From JABMMZ01 sp044357345 (GTDB lineage Bacteria; Bacteroidota; Bacteroidia; NS11-12g; UBA955): DNA of 21,281 nt. A program made the position numbers and the translations under genes. Location of the stretch: positions 1-21,281 of the forward strand of contig JBIKPR010000048.1 of the NCBI GenBank assembly GCA_044357345.1. The letters are read 5' to 3'. The notes below the pieces were generated by a model, which saw only the letters and a program-made list of their open reading frames with translations, ran no database searches and had not been told where the DNA came from. Below, in pieces: positions 7,444-15,353 of the stretch. Position 1 is the stretch's first letter. Every line of letters starts with the position of its first letter.

Positions 7444-8094
7444 TTAGTCAATAATACGGTCAATATCCAACTTGTATACATCGTCCAAATGCGCGTTGTT
7501 GCTTATGTTCAAATTTAAGTCTTTTAAAATCCCATTGGCAACATCGTAAACGATTCCATGAATTTCAACACGGCGTTCTTGCGCCCATGCATTTTGAATA
7601 ATTGATGTTTTTGAAAGGTCAAACACTTGCTCTTGCACATTTATTTCAACCATTCTTCTCGATTTCAATTCTACGTCTTTGATTTCGTCAATTTCTGTTT
7701 TATGCAATCGGTAAACATCTTTAATGTGTCTGAGCCAATTGTCAATGATGCCGACTTGTTTGTTTTCTAATGCGGCATTTATGCCCCCACAACCGTAGTG
7801 GCCACAAACGATTACATGCTTTACCTCAAGAACATTGACCGCATAGTCGAGTACACTTAACATATTCATGTCTGTATGCACAACCATATTTGCAATATTT
7901 CTGTGAACAAAGATTTCTCCTGGCTCAGTACCTGTTATTTCGTTTGCTGGAACCCTGCTGTCGCTGCACCCAATCCATAGAATAGGTGGGTTTTGTCCCT
8001 TAGAAAGTTTATTGAAAAAATTTGGGTCAGTTTCGTTTTTTTCTGCTACCCAACGTTTGTTGTTTTCGAAAATCCTGTTGTATAAATCAGGCAT
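7444..8094 (-). CDS. Beta-class carbonic anhydrase
   Basis: A 216-residue zinc enzyme interconverting CO2 and bicarbonate. The zinc ligands are Cys43 in IGCSDSRVP, His99 and Cys102 in CGHYGCGG; the Asp45-Arg47 dyad that gates the active site is intact. EPGEIFVHRNIANMV and the long C-terminal helix region are typical of plant-type beta enzymes, so it should be an active cytosolic dimer or tetramer. The ATG at 8094 has no TAnnTTTG box immediately upstream. The gene lies 62 bp downstream of a small exported-protein gene on the same strand and may share its transcript. Confidence 0.95.
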   Translation of the reverse strand: MPDLYNRIFENNKRWVAEKNETDPNFFNKLSKGQNPPILWIGCSDSRVPANEITGTEPGEIFVHRNIANMVVHTDMNMLSVLDYAVNVLEVKHVIVCGHYGCGGINAALENKQVGIIDNWLRHIKDVYRLHKTEIDEIKDVELKSRRMVEINVQEQVFDLSKTSIIQNAWAQERRVEIHGIVYDVANGILKDLNLNISNNAHLDDVYKLDIDRIID

Positions 8095-8156
8095 ATTTTT
8101 ATTTTTTTATTTTTTAATTGGTGAATGGAATGCTTTATAGTTTTCGTTTTTTGCAA

Positions 8157-8456
8157 TTAAATATAGTCAGGTGGCGGAGTATCAGGTGTTTTGTGTGTTT
8201 TTAAATGAATCTCCTTATTTGCGGCAAGAGAAGTTTTTTTTAAGTGTCTTTTTATGACATTGTGCGCAGGCAGCGGCAAAGCGTCAAAATCCCCATCTTC
8301 AGAAGCATCATCTTGTTCCAATTTGTCAGACTCTGAGGCTTCAGAGGCGATGTTGCAGGTGATTTTATACAATTTATTAAATGCGCTCATTTTGCCTGCC
8401 GTTTGAGTGAAGGCAAACAAAAGCATCAAAGCCAATATCAATTTTGATTTTAACAA
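8157..8456 (-). CDS. Small exported protein of unknown function
   Basis: A 99-residue protein with a basic N-terminus (MLKSK), a hydrophobic core (LILALMLLFAF) and a TQTAG region consistent with a signal peptide. The mature part has one cysteine (Cys34), an acidic stretch (about 40-57, rich in D, E and S), a basic segment (IKRHLKK) and the tail TPPPDYI. No family is recognised. The start is TTG at 8456: upstream ATGs are out of frame, and starting at Met11 would remove the basic end of the signal peptide. A perfect promoter box five bases upstream predicts a leaderless mRNA. Confidence 0.65.
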   Translation of the reverse strand: MLKSKLILALMLLFAFTQTAGKMSAFNKLYKITCNIASEASESDKLEQDDASEDGDFDALPLPAHNVIKRHLKKTSLAANKEIHLKTHKTPDTPPPDYI

Positions 8457-8461
8457 GTTGG

Positions 8462-8469
8462 CAAATATA
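8462..8469 (-). promoter_or_regulatory. -7 promoter element TATATTTG for the 99-aa gene
   Basis: An exact TAnnTTTG on the minus strand, with five bases (8461-8457) before the TTG start at 8456. The geometry is identical to that of the MarR gene. No good -33 element is seen. Confidence 0.65.
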
Positions 8470-8589
8470 TGAAAATCATGTGATAGGATAGGTGGATTTA
8501 TAGATAATTGAAAAAAAATAAACGCCTACTTTGATTGGGGATATAAAAAGTCAAAAAAACAATTTTGTTTAATTTTGTTTTTGCCTTGT

Positions 8590-9939
8590 TTAATAAATGA
8601 AATTCACAAAACTATCAATATCAATAGTTTGTTGTTTTCCGTCTATTAAATTTTTCAAACTAACTTCTGATTTTTCAATTTCAGATTCACCAACAATGAC
8701 TGCCCATTTTATGTTTTTAGAATTGGCATAATCCAATTGTTTTTTTAGTTTGCTGGCGCTGGGGTAAATCTCGGTTTTGAACCCTTTCTCCCTGCATGTA
8801 TTGGCTAAAGGTAAACAATAATTTATAGCGTTTTCATCCATTGGACAAAACAAGACATCAGCAAAACTAGAAATTTGTCCATTGAACAATTGCAGTTCTT
8901 CCATTACATCGAACAAACGGTCAATTCCAAACGAAATGCCGATTCCTGATACTTTTTCTTTTAGTCCAAAGACTTCTGTTAAGTTATCGTATCTGCCACC
9001 ACCACTAATGCTTCCCATTTTAACGCTTGTAGGAACAACTTCAAAAATGCAGCCTGTGTAGTAATCCAATCCTCGGGCCAAACTGCCATCTAAAACAATT
9101 TGTTTTAAATCGTTTCCACATAAATCAATCAGTTTGTTTAGGTCTTCAACTGCTTTTCCTATCGATTCGGTTCCTGACAAGCTTTCCTTAAACACTTCTA
9201 TGGTTTGCGTAGTAAGTGGTTTTTTATGTAGTAAAGATAAAACTGTTTGAACTTGGGTTTCCTCGAGTCCTATGCCAATTAACTCTTTTGCCACTCCATC
9301 GATTCCAATCTTATCGGCTTTATCAATAATAATGGTTATGGTTTTGAAATGTTGTTTCGCATTTGCTTTTTCGCAAACCGCTTCTAAAAGTTTGCGGTGG
9401 TTGATGCGGATTTCGTAATCATGAATTCCAAGTTTTGAAAATACAGTTTGATAAATTTTTATAAAATCAGCTTCACATAGTATAGAATCGGTACCTAAAA
9501 CATCTGCATCACATTGCCAAAACTCTCTGTAACGGCCTTTTTGTGGTCTGTCAGCTCTCCAAACGGGTTGGATTTGGTATCTTTTAAATGGAAAACTTAT
9601 TTCATGTCTGTGCATCGCCACAAAGCGCGCTAATGGAACAGTTAAATCATATCTTAGACCTTTTTCTGCAATTTTTGGGGTTAAAGATTTTGAATCAATT
9701 GAGTTCAAATCAAGATCTTTTAAATAATCGCCACTATTTAAAATCTTAAAAAGCAATTGATCACCTTCATTTCCATATTTCCCAGTTAATGTGCTTAAAT
9801 TCTCCATTGCTGGAGTTTCTAATTGCATAAACCCAAACGATTGGTATACGTTTTCTATGGTGTTTAAAATAAATTTTCGTTTAGACATCAACTCCGGGGA
9901 GAAGTCTCTTGTGCCTTGCGGAATGGATGGTTTACTCAT
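8590..9939 (-). CDS. hisS: Histidyl-tRNA synthetase
   Basis: A 449-residue class II aminoacyl-tRNA synthetase that charges tRNA-His. It opens with PSIPQGTRDFSPE and contains motif 2 (RADRPQKGRYREFWQCD), the histidine-binding LARGLDYYTGCIFEV and GGGRYDNL, and motif 3 (GIGISFGIDRL), followed by the C-terminal anticodon-binding domain. The frame remains open to 10053, but those codons read back through the SRP RNA gene and the hisS promoter. ATG 9939 is therefore the start; it gives the usual length and places the conserved PQGTRDF a few residues in. Confidence 0.97.
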   Translation of the reverse strand: MSKPSIPQGTRDFSPELMSKRKFILNTIENVYQSFGFMQLETPAMENLSTLTGKYGNEGDQLLFKILNSGDYLKDLDLNSIDSKSLTPKIAEKGLRYDLTVPLARFVAMHRHEISFPFKRYQIQPVWRADRPQKGRYREFWQCDADVLGTDSILCEADFIKIYQTVFSKLGIHDYEIRINHRKLLEAVCEKANAKQHFKTITIIIDKADKIGIDGVAKELIGIGLEETQVQTVLSLLHKKPLTTQTIEVFKESLSGTESIGKAVEDLNKLIDLCGNDLKQIVLDGSLARGLDYYTGCIFEVVPTSVKMGSISGGGRYDNLTEVFGLKEKVSGIGISFGIDRLFDVMEELQLFNGQISSFADVLFCPMDENAINYCLPLANTCREKGFKTEIYPSASKLKKQLDYANSKNIKWAVIVGESEIEKSEVSLKNLIDGKQQTIDIDSFVNFIY

Positions 9940-9961
9940 TGAAAGAATCCTAAGCTTGTAC

Positions 9962-9992
9962 CAAATGTATTGGTAAGAGAAAAAAAATGCAA
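9962..9992 (-). promoter_or_regulatory. hisS promoter (TTG, 20 bp, TACATTTG)
   Basis: The -7 box TACATTTG occupies 9969-9962 on the minus strand. A TTG at 9992-9990 lies exactly 20 bp upstream as a -33 element. Transcription should start near 9956, giving a leader of about 17 nt. The -33 TTG falls within the closing stem of the upstream SRP RNA gene. Confidence 0.7.
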
Positions 9993-10077
9993 GCCCACAT
10001 CGCACCGCTACAACCTGCTGCCCTTGCTGTGTTCCCACCCTGGGGGAGTTCACAGGGAGCTGGTCGTGCGGACTTGC
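9981..10077 (-). ncRNA. ffs: Signal recognition particle RNA (small bacterial type, 4.5S)
   Basis: The minus strand encodes a single long hairpin whose tip is the SRP domain IV: CCC, CAGG, GUG, the GGAA tetraloop, CAC, AGCA, AGGG. The CAGG and AGCA strands form the symmetric internal loop that binds Ffh. The ends close as GCAAGUCC (from 10077) with GGGCUUGC (to 9989), and a T-run at 9987-9981 serves as terminator. The length of about 90 nt fits the Alu-less bacterial form. It works with Ffh and FtsY in co-translational membrane targeting. Confidence 0.93.
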
Positions 10078-10081
10078 ACTG

Positions 10082-10112
10082 CAAATCTAATATTAATTAC
10101 GTCTAAAACAAA
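10082..10112 (-). promoter_or_regulatory. SRP RNA promoter (TTTG, 19 bp, TAGATTTG)
   Basis: TAGATTTG at 10089-10082 (minus) is preceded by TTTG at 10112-10109 with 19 bp between them. The RNA's closing stem begins at 10077, four bases past the box. This gives an internal measure of where transcripts start in this genome. Confidence 0.8.
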
Positions 10113-10442
10113 TTTATTCTAAAGCGATTTAATAAATTTTGAGACGCAGAATCACCCGTGATATTTTTGTTTTGATGAATATTTAAATATTTGATTATTA
10201 AATATTTGTGCCTGTATTTTATTCCTTTAGATTTTCTATAGTTTTCGAACCAGTTCTTTTACATTTCGAAATATATTTGAAAAAAAAATTTGTGGATTCA
10301 AAAAATTATTCTAAATTGCATTATAATTCGATTAAAAACCTCAATCTGCCTATAGATAAAAACATACTTAAACAACTTAGCTTATAAGATCCAAAAATTA
10401 CCAAAGGTAAAGTGCCTTAACTTTAAAAATGGAGGTTTTAGT
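10113..10442 (+). promoter_or_regulatory. Intergenic leader of the sigma-factor gene with candidate promoters
   Basis: No gene is seen in this AT-rich stretch. One full promoter match is TTTG (10138-10141), 20 bp, TATTTTTG (10162-10169), predicting a start near 10174 and a leader of about 270 nt. A second box, TATATTTG (10272-10279), lacks a good -33 element and would give a leader of about 160 nt. Close to the gene, TAAAGT/ACTTTA (10408-10425, 6-nt loop) can form a small hairpin just before the ribosome-binding site GGAGG at 10431-10435. Confidence 0.5.
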
Positions 10443-11027
10443 ATGAAAAAGGTTCAAAAAAACGACGAAGAATTGTTAGCATTGTACATGGCTGGAAACG
10501 TGGCCTGTATGGATATGCTTATTAACCGCTACAAATCAAAAGTATTCACTGCAATATATTTGGTGGTAAACGACCGCTATATTGCAGAAGATATTTTTCA
10601 AGAAACTTTTCTTAGAGTGATTCACACAATAGGGAAAGGTAAGTATGAGGAATCTGGTAAGTTTTTACCTTGGGTGATTCGCATTGCTCGAAATTTGTCA
10701 ATGGATTATTTTAGAAGCACCAAGCGTATGCCAACAATTTCTTCAAGTGAAGACAATGATATTTTCGCTAACATGCGTTTTGATGAAAGCAATTCTGAGG
10801 AGATGGCTATTAACCACCAGAAAAAGCAGGGTTTGCGTGAACTGATTAAAATGTTGCCTGTTGAACAAAAAGAGGTTCTTATCTTAAGACATTATGGCGA
10901 TTTGAGTTTCAAAGAAATCGCGGATGTTTGCAATTGCAGCATCAATACAGCACTTGGAAGAATGCGTTATGCTTTAATTAATTTGAAGAAAATGATTGAA
11001 GAACGTGCTGCATACCTTCAGAGTTAA
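10443..11027 (+). CDS. ECF-type RNA polymerase sigma factor
   Basis: A 194-residue sigma-70 family protein with only regions 2 and 4. Region 2 spans about 23-92, including the core-binding and -10-recognition block YIAEDIFQETFLRV and the WVIRIARNLSMDYFR segment. Region 4 spans about 137-183, with LPVEQKEVLILRHYGDLSFKEIA and the recognition helix SINTALGRMRYAL. A strong Shine-Dalgarno site (GGAGG, 7 nt before the ATG) is unusual in this phylum. The gene is followed by its own terminator and then a short gene resembling the small partner proteins that often follow such sigma factors. The regulon is unknown. Confidence 0.93.
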   Translation: MKKVQKNDEELLALYMAGNVACMDMLINRYKSKVFTAIYLVVNDRYIAEDIFQETFLRVIHTIGKGKYEESGKFLPWVIRIARNLSMDYFRSTKRMPTISSSEDNDIFANMRFDESNSEEMAINHQKKQGLRELIKMLPVEQKEVLILRHYGDLSFKEIADVCNCSINTALGRMRYALINLKKMIEERAAYLQS

Positions 11028-11046
11028 TAAATGAATCTTGTTTTGG

Positions 11047-11080
11047 AAAAAGGGTGGAGTTCTGCTTCATCCTTTTTTTT
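11047..11080 (+). terminator. Intrinsic terminator after the sigma-factor gene
   Basis: AAAAAGGGTGGAG (11047-11059) pairs with CTTCATCCTTTTT (11065-11077), with two G-U pairs and a 5-nt loop, followed by further T residues to 11080. It lies 19 bp after the sigma stop codon and before the small downstream gene. Confidence 0.85.
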
Positions 11081-11154
11081 ATTTGCTTTTTTATTTGTCT
11101 CTCACAATATTTTGAATGTATCTTGCGTTACTAAGCCAAACACTCAAATTGCTT

Positions 11155-11388
11155 ATGCAACAAAATTTTACTCAAGAAGACATCATTTTATACATTTACA
11201 ACGAATTAGATCCGTCGAAAAGAGCTGATTTGGAAATGGCAATTGCAACGAATCCTGAGCTCTTGACTTTTTTTCAAGAGTCTTTGTTAATGGTTCATCA
11301 ATTGGATCAAATTAATGACGAACCTTCAAATACGGTTATCAGTATATTGAATGAGGAGTCTCGGTCAAATTCATTGGAAATTCACTAA
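11155..11388 (+). CDS. Short putative anti-sigma-like partner protein
   Basis: A 77-residue soluble protein: FTQEDIILYIYNELDPSKRA, then an acidic and helical LEMAIATNPELLTFFQESL, then a tail rich in Asn, Glu and Ser. It lacks membrane segments and the zinc-binding His-Cys motif of classic anti-sigma factors. Short proteins starting with an 'EDLxxYLYNE'-like helix are common directly downstream of ECF sigma genes in Bacteroidota, so a sigma-associated role is inferred from position and this opening. The start is ATG 11155; the frame is open further upstream, but the extension has no matching character. A near-match promoter (TATTTTG at 11108-11114) lies upstream. Confidence 0.65.
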   Translation: MQQNFTQEDIILYIYNELDPSKRADLEMAIATNPELLTFFQESLLMVHQLDQINDEPSNTVISILNEESRSNSLEIH

Positions 11389-11406
11389 GGTTTAGTTTAT
11401 TACCCT

Positions 11407-14400
11407 TTAGAAATCCAATCCAATGGATAGGGTAGTCATTGCTTTCTGGAATTTGTTTTCCAATAAGCCCCAACCATGGTCAAGTTTTATGTAATGGCCA
11501 AGAATTTTGGCGCGTACGCCCACCCCAAATGCATACAAGAAAGGGTCGCGCTGGGTTACCACTGACATGGTGTATAAAGGCGCTTGCACAATTCGGGTAT
11601 TAAAAGGATTCTCAATGCTGTATGGTGATTTGCCTTTCCAAGCTGTTCCTATATCTACAAATCCAATCAACATTACACTTCTGAAAAACTCACTCGAAAT
11701 TGGTTTTTGAATTAAATAAGCAAATAAGGGAACCCGCAATTCAAAGTTCATCAAAGCGTATTTATTACCGGCCCTTGAATTTCTTAGAAATCCTCTGGCT
11801 GGCGAAACTATGGTTTGAAAGGCATAATCATCACCTTTAAGTGTTGGAATATTGTAATTGAAATTGGTGTTTGAATCGACGTTGACCAACCAGTTTTCTA
11901 CACCGCCCAAGTAGTAGGCAGTTGTTTGTGTGCCAAACGATAGAGCCGCGCTTAACCTGGCCGCAAAATATATTTGCCTATGTAATTTCTTGTACCATCT
12001 GAAATCAAAGCCATTGTTCGAAATAAATTGGTACTTGTTGTATCTGTTGTAATTGTCACTGTATATTTTAAATCTAAGGCCTTCAAATAAATTCAGTCCA
12101 TTGCTTCTGACATTGTCAAAGACATATTCTATACCGGTTCCAAAATATAAATTTTGTCTTGTTGCTTGTTTAAGATAAACTGAATCAATGGCCTGGCTGC
12201 TTACGCGGTCATCTCTAACAAAGCCATTAAAAGAGATCCTGCTTCTTTCATTAAAAGGGTAAGAAATGGCAAATTTTACTTGGCTGTTGATGATGCGAAT
12301 AGGGGAATTGGCATCATCCATTATTCGACCTCTTCTAAAAGCAGATAGATCTTTATCCCATCTGCCCGTTCTGTTTGCGTAATGAATATAATAGTCGGAT
12401 GCTTTAATGCGCAAAGGAATGCGAATGCCAGCCGTAATAACGTGGTTTTTTTGAACATCGCTGATGCTGGTTTGAAAATGAGGCGATAACAAGGGATAAT
12501 TGAAAACCTTTTCGTTCACATTGCTCGGGAACAAATAATTGCCGAGTATTGACTTGTCAAATTGCTGTAAAAAGTATTCAATTCCAAAATGTGTTTTTGC
12601 AATGCTGATATAGGGGTCGTTTTTTCGCTTTTCGTTTTTTAAACTATTGTCTAAATTTTCATAATCTTCAAACCCACTGATGTAAATTTTTTTAATTTTA
12701 AAACTATCAATGGGTACCAATTCTTTAGATTTTACTGTATCCGATTTGTTGAAGTCGAGCAACAAAAGACTTGAGTCGATATCATTGTTTAACCATTTTC
12801 TGTATAATGTGTTTTCTGCATTGTTGATTGATTCAGATTGGTAATCCGCAGCAATCGTTCCTACATAAATTCTATATCGGTTGTTAAAGTATAGCAAGTC
12901 TGCAATCACTGGCGCATTTGAAGCCAAATCATTGCGAATAACACAGCGTTTGTAATTGGTTAGTTGATAATTTTTAAGTGTTTTTAATTCATAGAAATAA
13001 TTATTGATAATGCCATTTCGGTCACTTAAATAGCTGATAACATTTTCAGACATTTCAATTGGCTCTGTAGCGTTTGATTTTTCGTCTTGGTGCCCAATTA
13101 TAAAGTCTGTTTGTTTTTTTTCAATATTAATTCGGTATACTGCTAAATAGTCAGATTCGAGATTTTGCAATTTGTATTGATTGCTAACATAAAGAACGTA
13201 TTTGCCATCTTTGCTAAACTTGGGACTTAAATTGTCGAAAATATCATCGCTTAAATAGATGCTTGTTTTATCCATTAAATGGTATAACAATAAGTCAGAT
13301 TGCCCGTTACGAATAACTGAGAAAATGATTTTTGAAGCATCTGGCGCATAACTAAAACCTTTGACAATTGGGATGTCCTTTAAAATTTCAGTATTTAATA
13401 ATTTGCCGTTTAAATTAAATCGCTTTAAGATGGTTTGCTCATTCACATAAAGGACAACACTTAAGTTGTTGTCAATTGGGTTAAATGCGATTAAGGGGTA
13501 ATTGAGGTCGATGTCACGGTTCAGCAACTGATGACCACCACTGCTAATTACTTTACTTGATTTAGAAAGAATATCATATATAACAATTTGGTAGCGTCCT
13601 AGTGTATTGGTTACGATGGCTATTTTATTTCCATCGTTGCTTAGCTTAAATTGTGTATGCTTTTTCTTTGCCAAATTTTCAGGCGAATTTTCTTGACCTT
13701 TGGGGAATTTAAATGCCAGCTCATCACTCTTATACTTGTCAATATAAAAGTCTTGCCAATCGTTTAACAAACTGTTAATATTGAGACCAGTGTAATAAAT
13801 AAAGGCGTTTTCGACACTGCGACCGACACGTGTTAAGAAGACAATGTTGGAAACAGCACCTTTGCCATTTTTTTCTTCTAAGTAACGCCAAATGCTGTGT
13901 CCTGCAAGTATTTCATCTTCTTCTTGCAGTGAAGTGAAATATTTTTGCTTTTTGTTTTGAAAAAAGTCTTTTAGGAAGTTGTCATTTTCTATGTTCCAAC
14001 TTTCTGCAAGGTATGCAACCAGTCCCTTGTAATACCATGCTGGTAGGGTGAGTAAAGCAGCAGTTTGTATACGCTCGCGAATGTTTCCACCGAAAATAAA
14101 TTCATTTATTAAGACTTCTGCGACGGCTTTTTTAACTTGTTTGTCAAAATTTATTCGGCTACCATCAAAGTAAACACAAGCTACATTTTCATTTAAGGAA
14201 GAGTAACCCCCAGCATAATATTGAGGGTTGGTGATGTTAATGTTGCTTTTTTTGTATTCGTCATAATTGCTAAAAACGATGATACGAATCCCATTGCTTA
14301 GGTTGTAATTGAGGCGCGATTCAAAATTCGGAATAAATAATTGTACTTTTTCAAGCGCAAGTCTGGCCAAATTCTCACCATCTGAAAAATAGATAATTTC

Positions 14401-14526
14401 AATTTGATCTTGAATTAAACTATAGGAAACCTTTTTCTTTTGCGTGCTGTTTTGCCCATAATCCTGATACAAACCTTGAGCGTTTGCATGAAGTAATGAA
14501 AAGAAAAGAATCAGAAAAAGTCTCAC
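11407..14526 (-). CDS. Outer-membrane protein: peptidase-like domain, beta-propeller and Omp85-like barrel
   Basis: A 1039-residue exported protein with a signal peptide 1-16 (cleavage after HANA). Residues of about 30-280 resemble peptidase-MA-type gluzincins (GIRIIVFSNYDEY, LPAWYYKGLVAYLAESW), but the zinc-binding HExxH is absent (VLINEFIFGG at that place) and the usual Glu of the 'W..EG.A.Y' motif is Lys. About 290-600 is a TolB/WD40-type propeller with repeats such as SPKFSKDGKYVLYVSN and SYAPDASKIIFS. The last 370 or so residues form a beta-barrel with the RGF motif (911-913) typical of Omp85/BamA-type barrels, ending in aromatic Phe. It starts at GTG 14526, 15 bp after the response-regulator gene, so it is probably in that operon. 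The function is unknown. Confidence 0.85.
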   Translation of the reverse strand: MRLFLILFFSLLHANAQGLYQDYGQNSTQKKKVSYSLIQDQIEIIYFSDGENLARLALEKVQLFIPNFESRLNYNLSNGIRIIVFSNYDEYKKSNINITNPQYYAGGYSSLNENVACVYFDGSRINFDKQVKKAVAEVLINEFIFGGNIRERIQTAALLTLPAWYYKGLVAYLAESWNIENDNFLKDFFQNKKQKYFTSLQEEDEILAGHSIWRYLEEKNGKGAVSNIVFLTRVGRSVENAFIYYTGLNINSLLNDWQDFYIDKYKSDELAFKFPKGQENSPENLAKKKHTQFKLSNDGNKIAIVTNTLGRYQIVIYDILSKSSKVISSGGHQLLNRDIDLNYPLIAFNPIDNNLSVVLYVNEQTILKRFNLNGKLLNTEILKDIPIVKGFSYAPDASKIIFSVIRNGQSDLLLYHLMDKTSIYLSDDIFDNLSPKFSKDGKYVLYVSNQYKLQNLESDYLAVYRINIEKKQTDFIIGHQDEKSNATEPIEMSENVISYLSDRNGIINNYFYELKTLKNYQLTNYKRCVIRNDLASNAPVIADLLYFNNRYRIYVGTIAADYQSESINNAENTLYRKWLNNDIDSSLLLLDFNKSDTVKSKELVPIDSFKIKKIYISGFEDYENLDNSLKNEKRKNDPYISIAKTHFGIEYFLQQFDKSILGNYLFPSNVNEKVFNYPLLSPHFQTSISDVQKNHVITAGIRIPLRIKASDYYIHYANRTGRWDKDLSAFRRGRIMDDANSPIRIINSQVKFAISYPFNERSRISFNGFVRDDRVSSQAIDSVYLKQATRQNLYFGTGIEYVFDNVRSNGLNLFEGLRFKIYSDNYNRYNKYQFISNNGFDFRWYKKLHRQIYFAARLSAALSFGTQTTAYYLGGVENWLVNVDSNTNFNYNIPTLKGDDYAFQTIVSPARGFLRNSRAGNKYALMNFELRVPLFAYLIQKPISSEFFRSVMLIGFVDIGTAWKGKSPYSIENPFNTRIVQAPLYTMSVVTQRDPFLYAFGVGVRAKILGHYIKLDHGWGLLENKFQKAMTTLSIGLDF

Positions 14527-14541
14527 CCTTTTTTAAAAAAG

Positions 14542-15297
14542 TTAAGAAGCGTCTTTGGAAGAATTTTTAACCTTTTTCGAAGTAGTGATATTTATTAAAC
14601 CAATTTTAATGGCAGCAAGGACCAGACCCATTGAGTTTTTAGCATTTAATTTTTTAAGCATGTTCTGTCTGTGGTTGTCTACTGTACGTTTGCTTAATTC
14701 TAATTTATCTGCAATTTCCTCATTGGTCATTTCATTTGCAATGCAAGTTAATATTTCAATCTCTCTTTTGGAAAGCTTATCTGTTAACTCATTGCTATCC
14801 ATCATTTGTTCGTTGCTGGTAGAGAAGTTAGGCCCTTTAACTTTGTTTGATTTTTGGGTTAACTTTTTATAGTATTGGTTCGCCAATAAATGAGCTACTT
14901 CAGGTGAAAAGAATGTGCCGCCATTTAACAATATTTTAATGCCATTAAACAAGGAATCAGAAGAAATATTCTTTAATGTATATCCTTTGGCACCAGCCAT
15001 AATCATATCTTGAATGTGGTTGATTTCATTGTAATTGCTAATTCCTAGAATCGCTATTTTAGGATTCTCCTGGAGTAAAGCAGATGTCACCAAAGCACCA
15101 TCTAGGTCGATTAATTGATAATCTACCAATGCAACCTTCATCTTTTCGTTTTTCAGGTATTCAACGGCATCATCGCTGTTGTCTGCATCCCACACTTTGA
15201 AATTCATGTCTTCACATCCGATTTCAAGCATTGTTTTTAATCCGTCTCTAACCATTGGGTGATCGTCAACAATAAGGATTTTAATGGTTTTTCTCAT
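14542..15297 (-). CDS. LuxR/NarL-family response regulator
   Basis: A 251-residue two-component regulator. The receiver domain has the acidic pair DDH (11-13), phosphoacceptor Asp59 (ALVDYQ), the Ser at 87 in place of the conserved Thr/Ser, and Lys109 in KGYTLK. A linker of about 50 residues leads to a GerE-type helix-turn-helix (LSKREIEILTCIANEMTNEE to VDNHRQNMLKKL) and a short basic tail. It lies 56 bp downstream of the histidine kinase gene, its evident partner, and 15 bp upstream of the outer-membrane protein gene. Confidence 0.95.
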   Translation of the reverse strand: MRKTIKILIVDDHPMVRDGLKTMLEIGCEDMNFKVWDADNSDDAVEYLKNEKMKVALVDYQLIDLDGALVTSALLQENPKIAILGISNYNEINHIQDMIMAGAKGYTLKNISSDSLFNGIKILLNGGTFFSPEVAHLLANQYYKKLTQKSNKVKGPNFSTSNEQMMDSNELTDKLSKREIEILTCIANEMTNEEIADKLELSKRTVDNHRQNMLKKLNAKNSMGLVLAAIKIGLINITTSKKVKNSSKDAS

Positions 15298-15353
15298 AAT
15301 TTAGAAGTAAATATGGGTCGTTTTGATTTTTATAAAGGCAAAGGTATATAAAA

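Noticed and set aside
9940..10053. 38-codon N-terminal extension of HisS
   Set aside because: It reads antisense-free through the SRP RNA gene and the hisS promoter; the conserved protein begins at ATG 9939.
11031..11228. Plus-strand 65-codon frame after the sigma-factor gene
   Set aside because: It is out of frame with the better-supported 77-aa gene and runs through the terminator hairpin.
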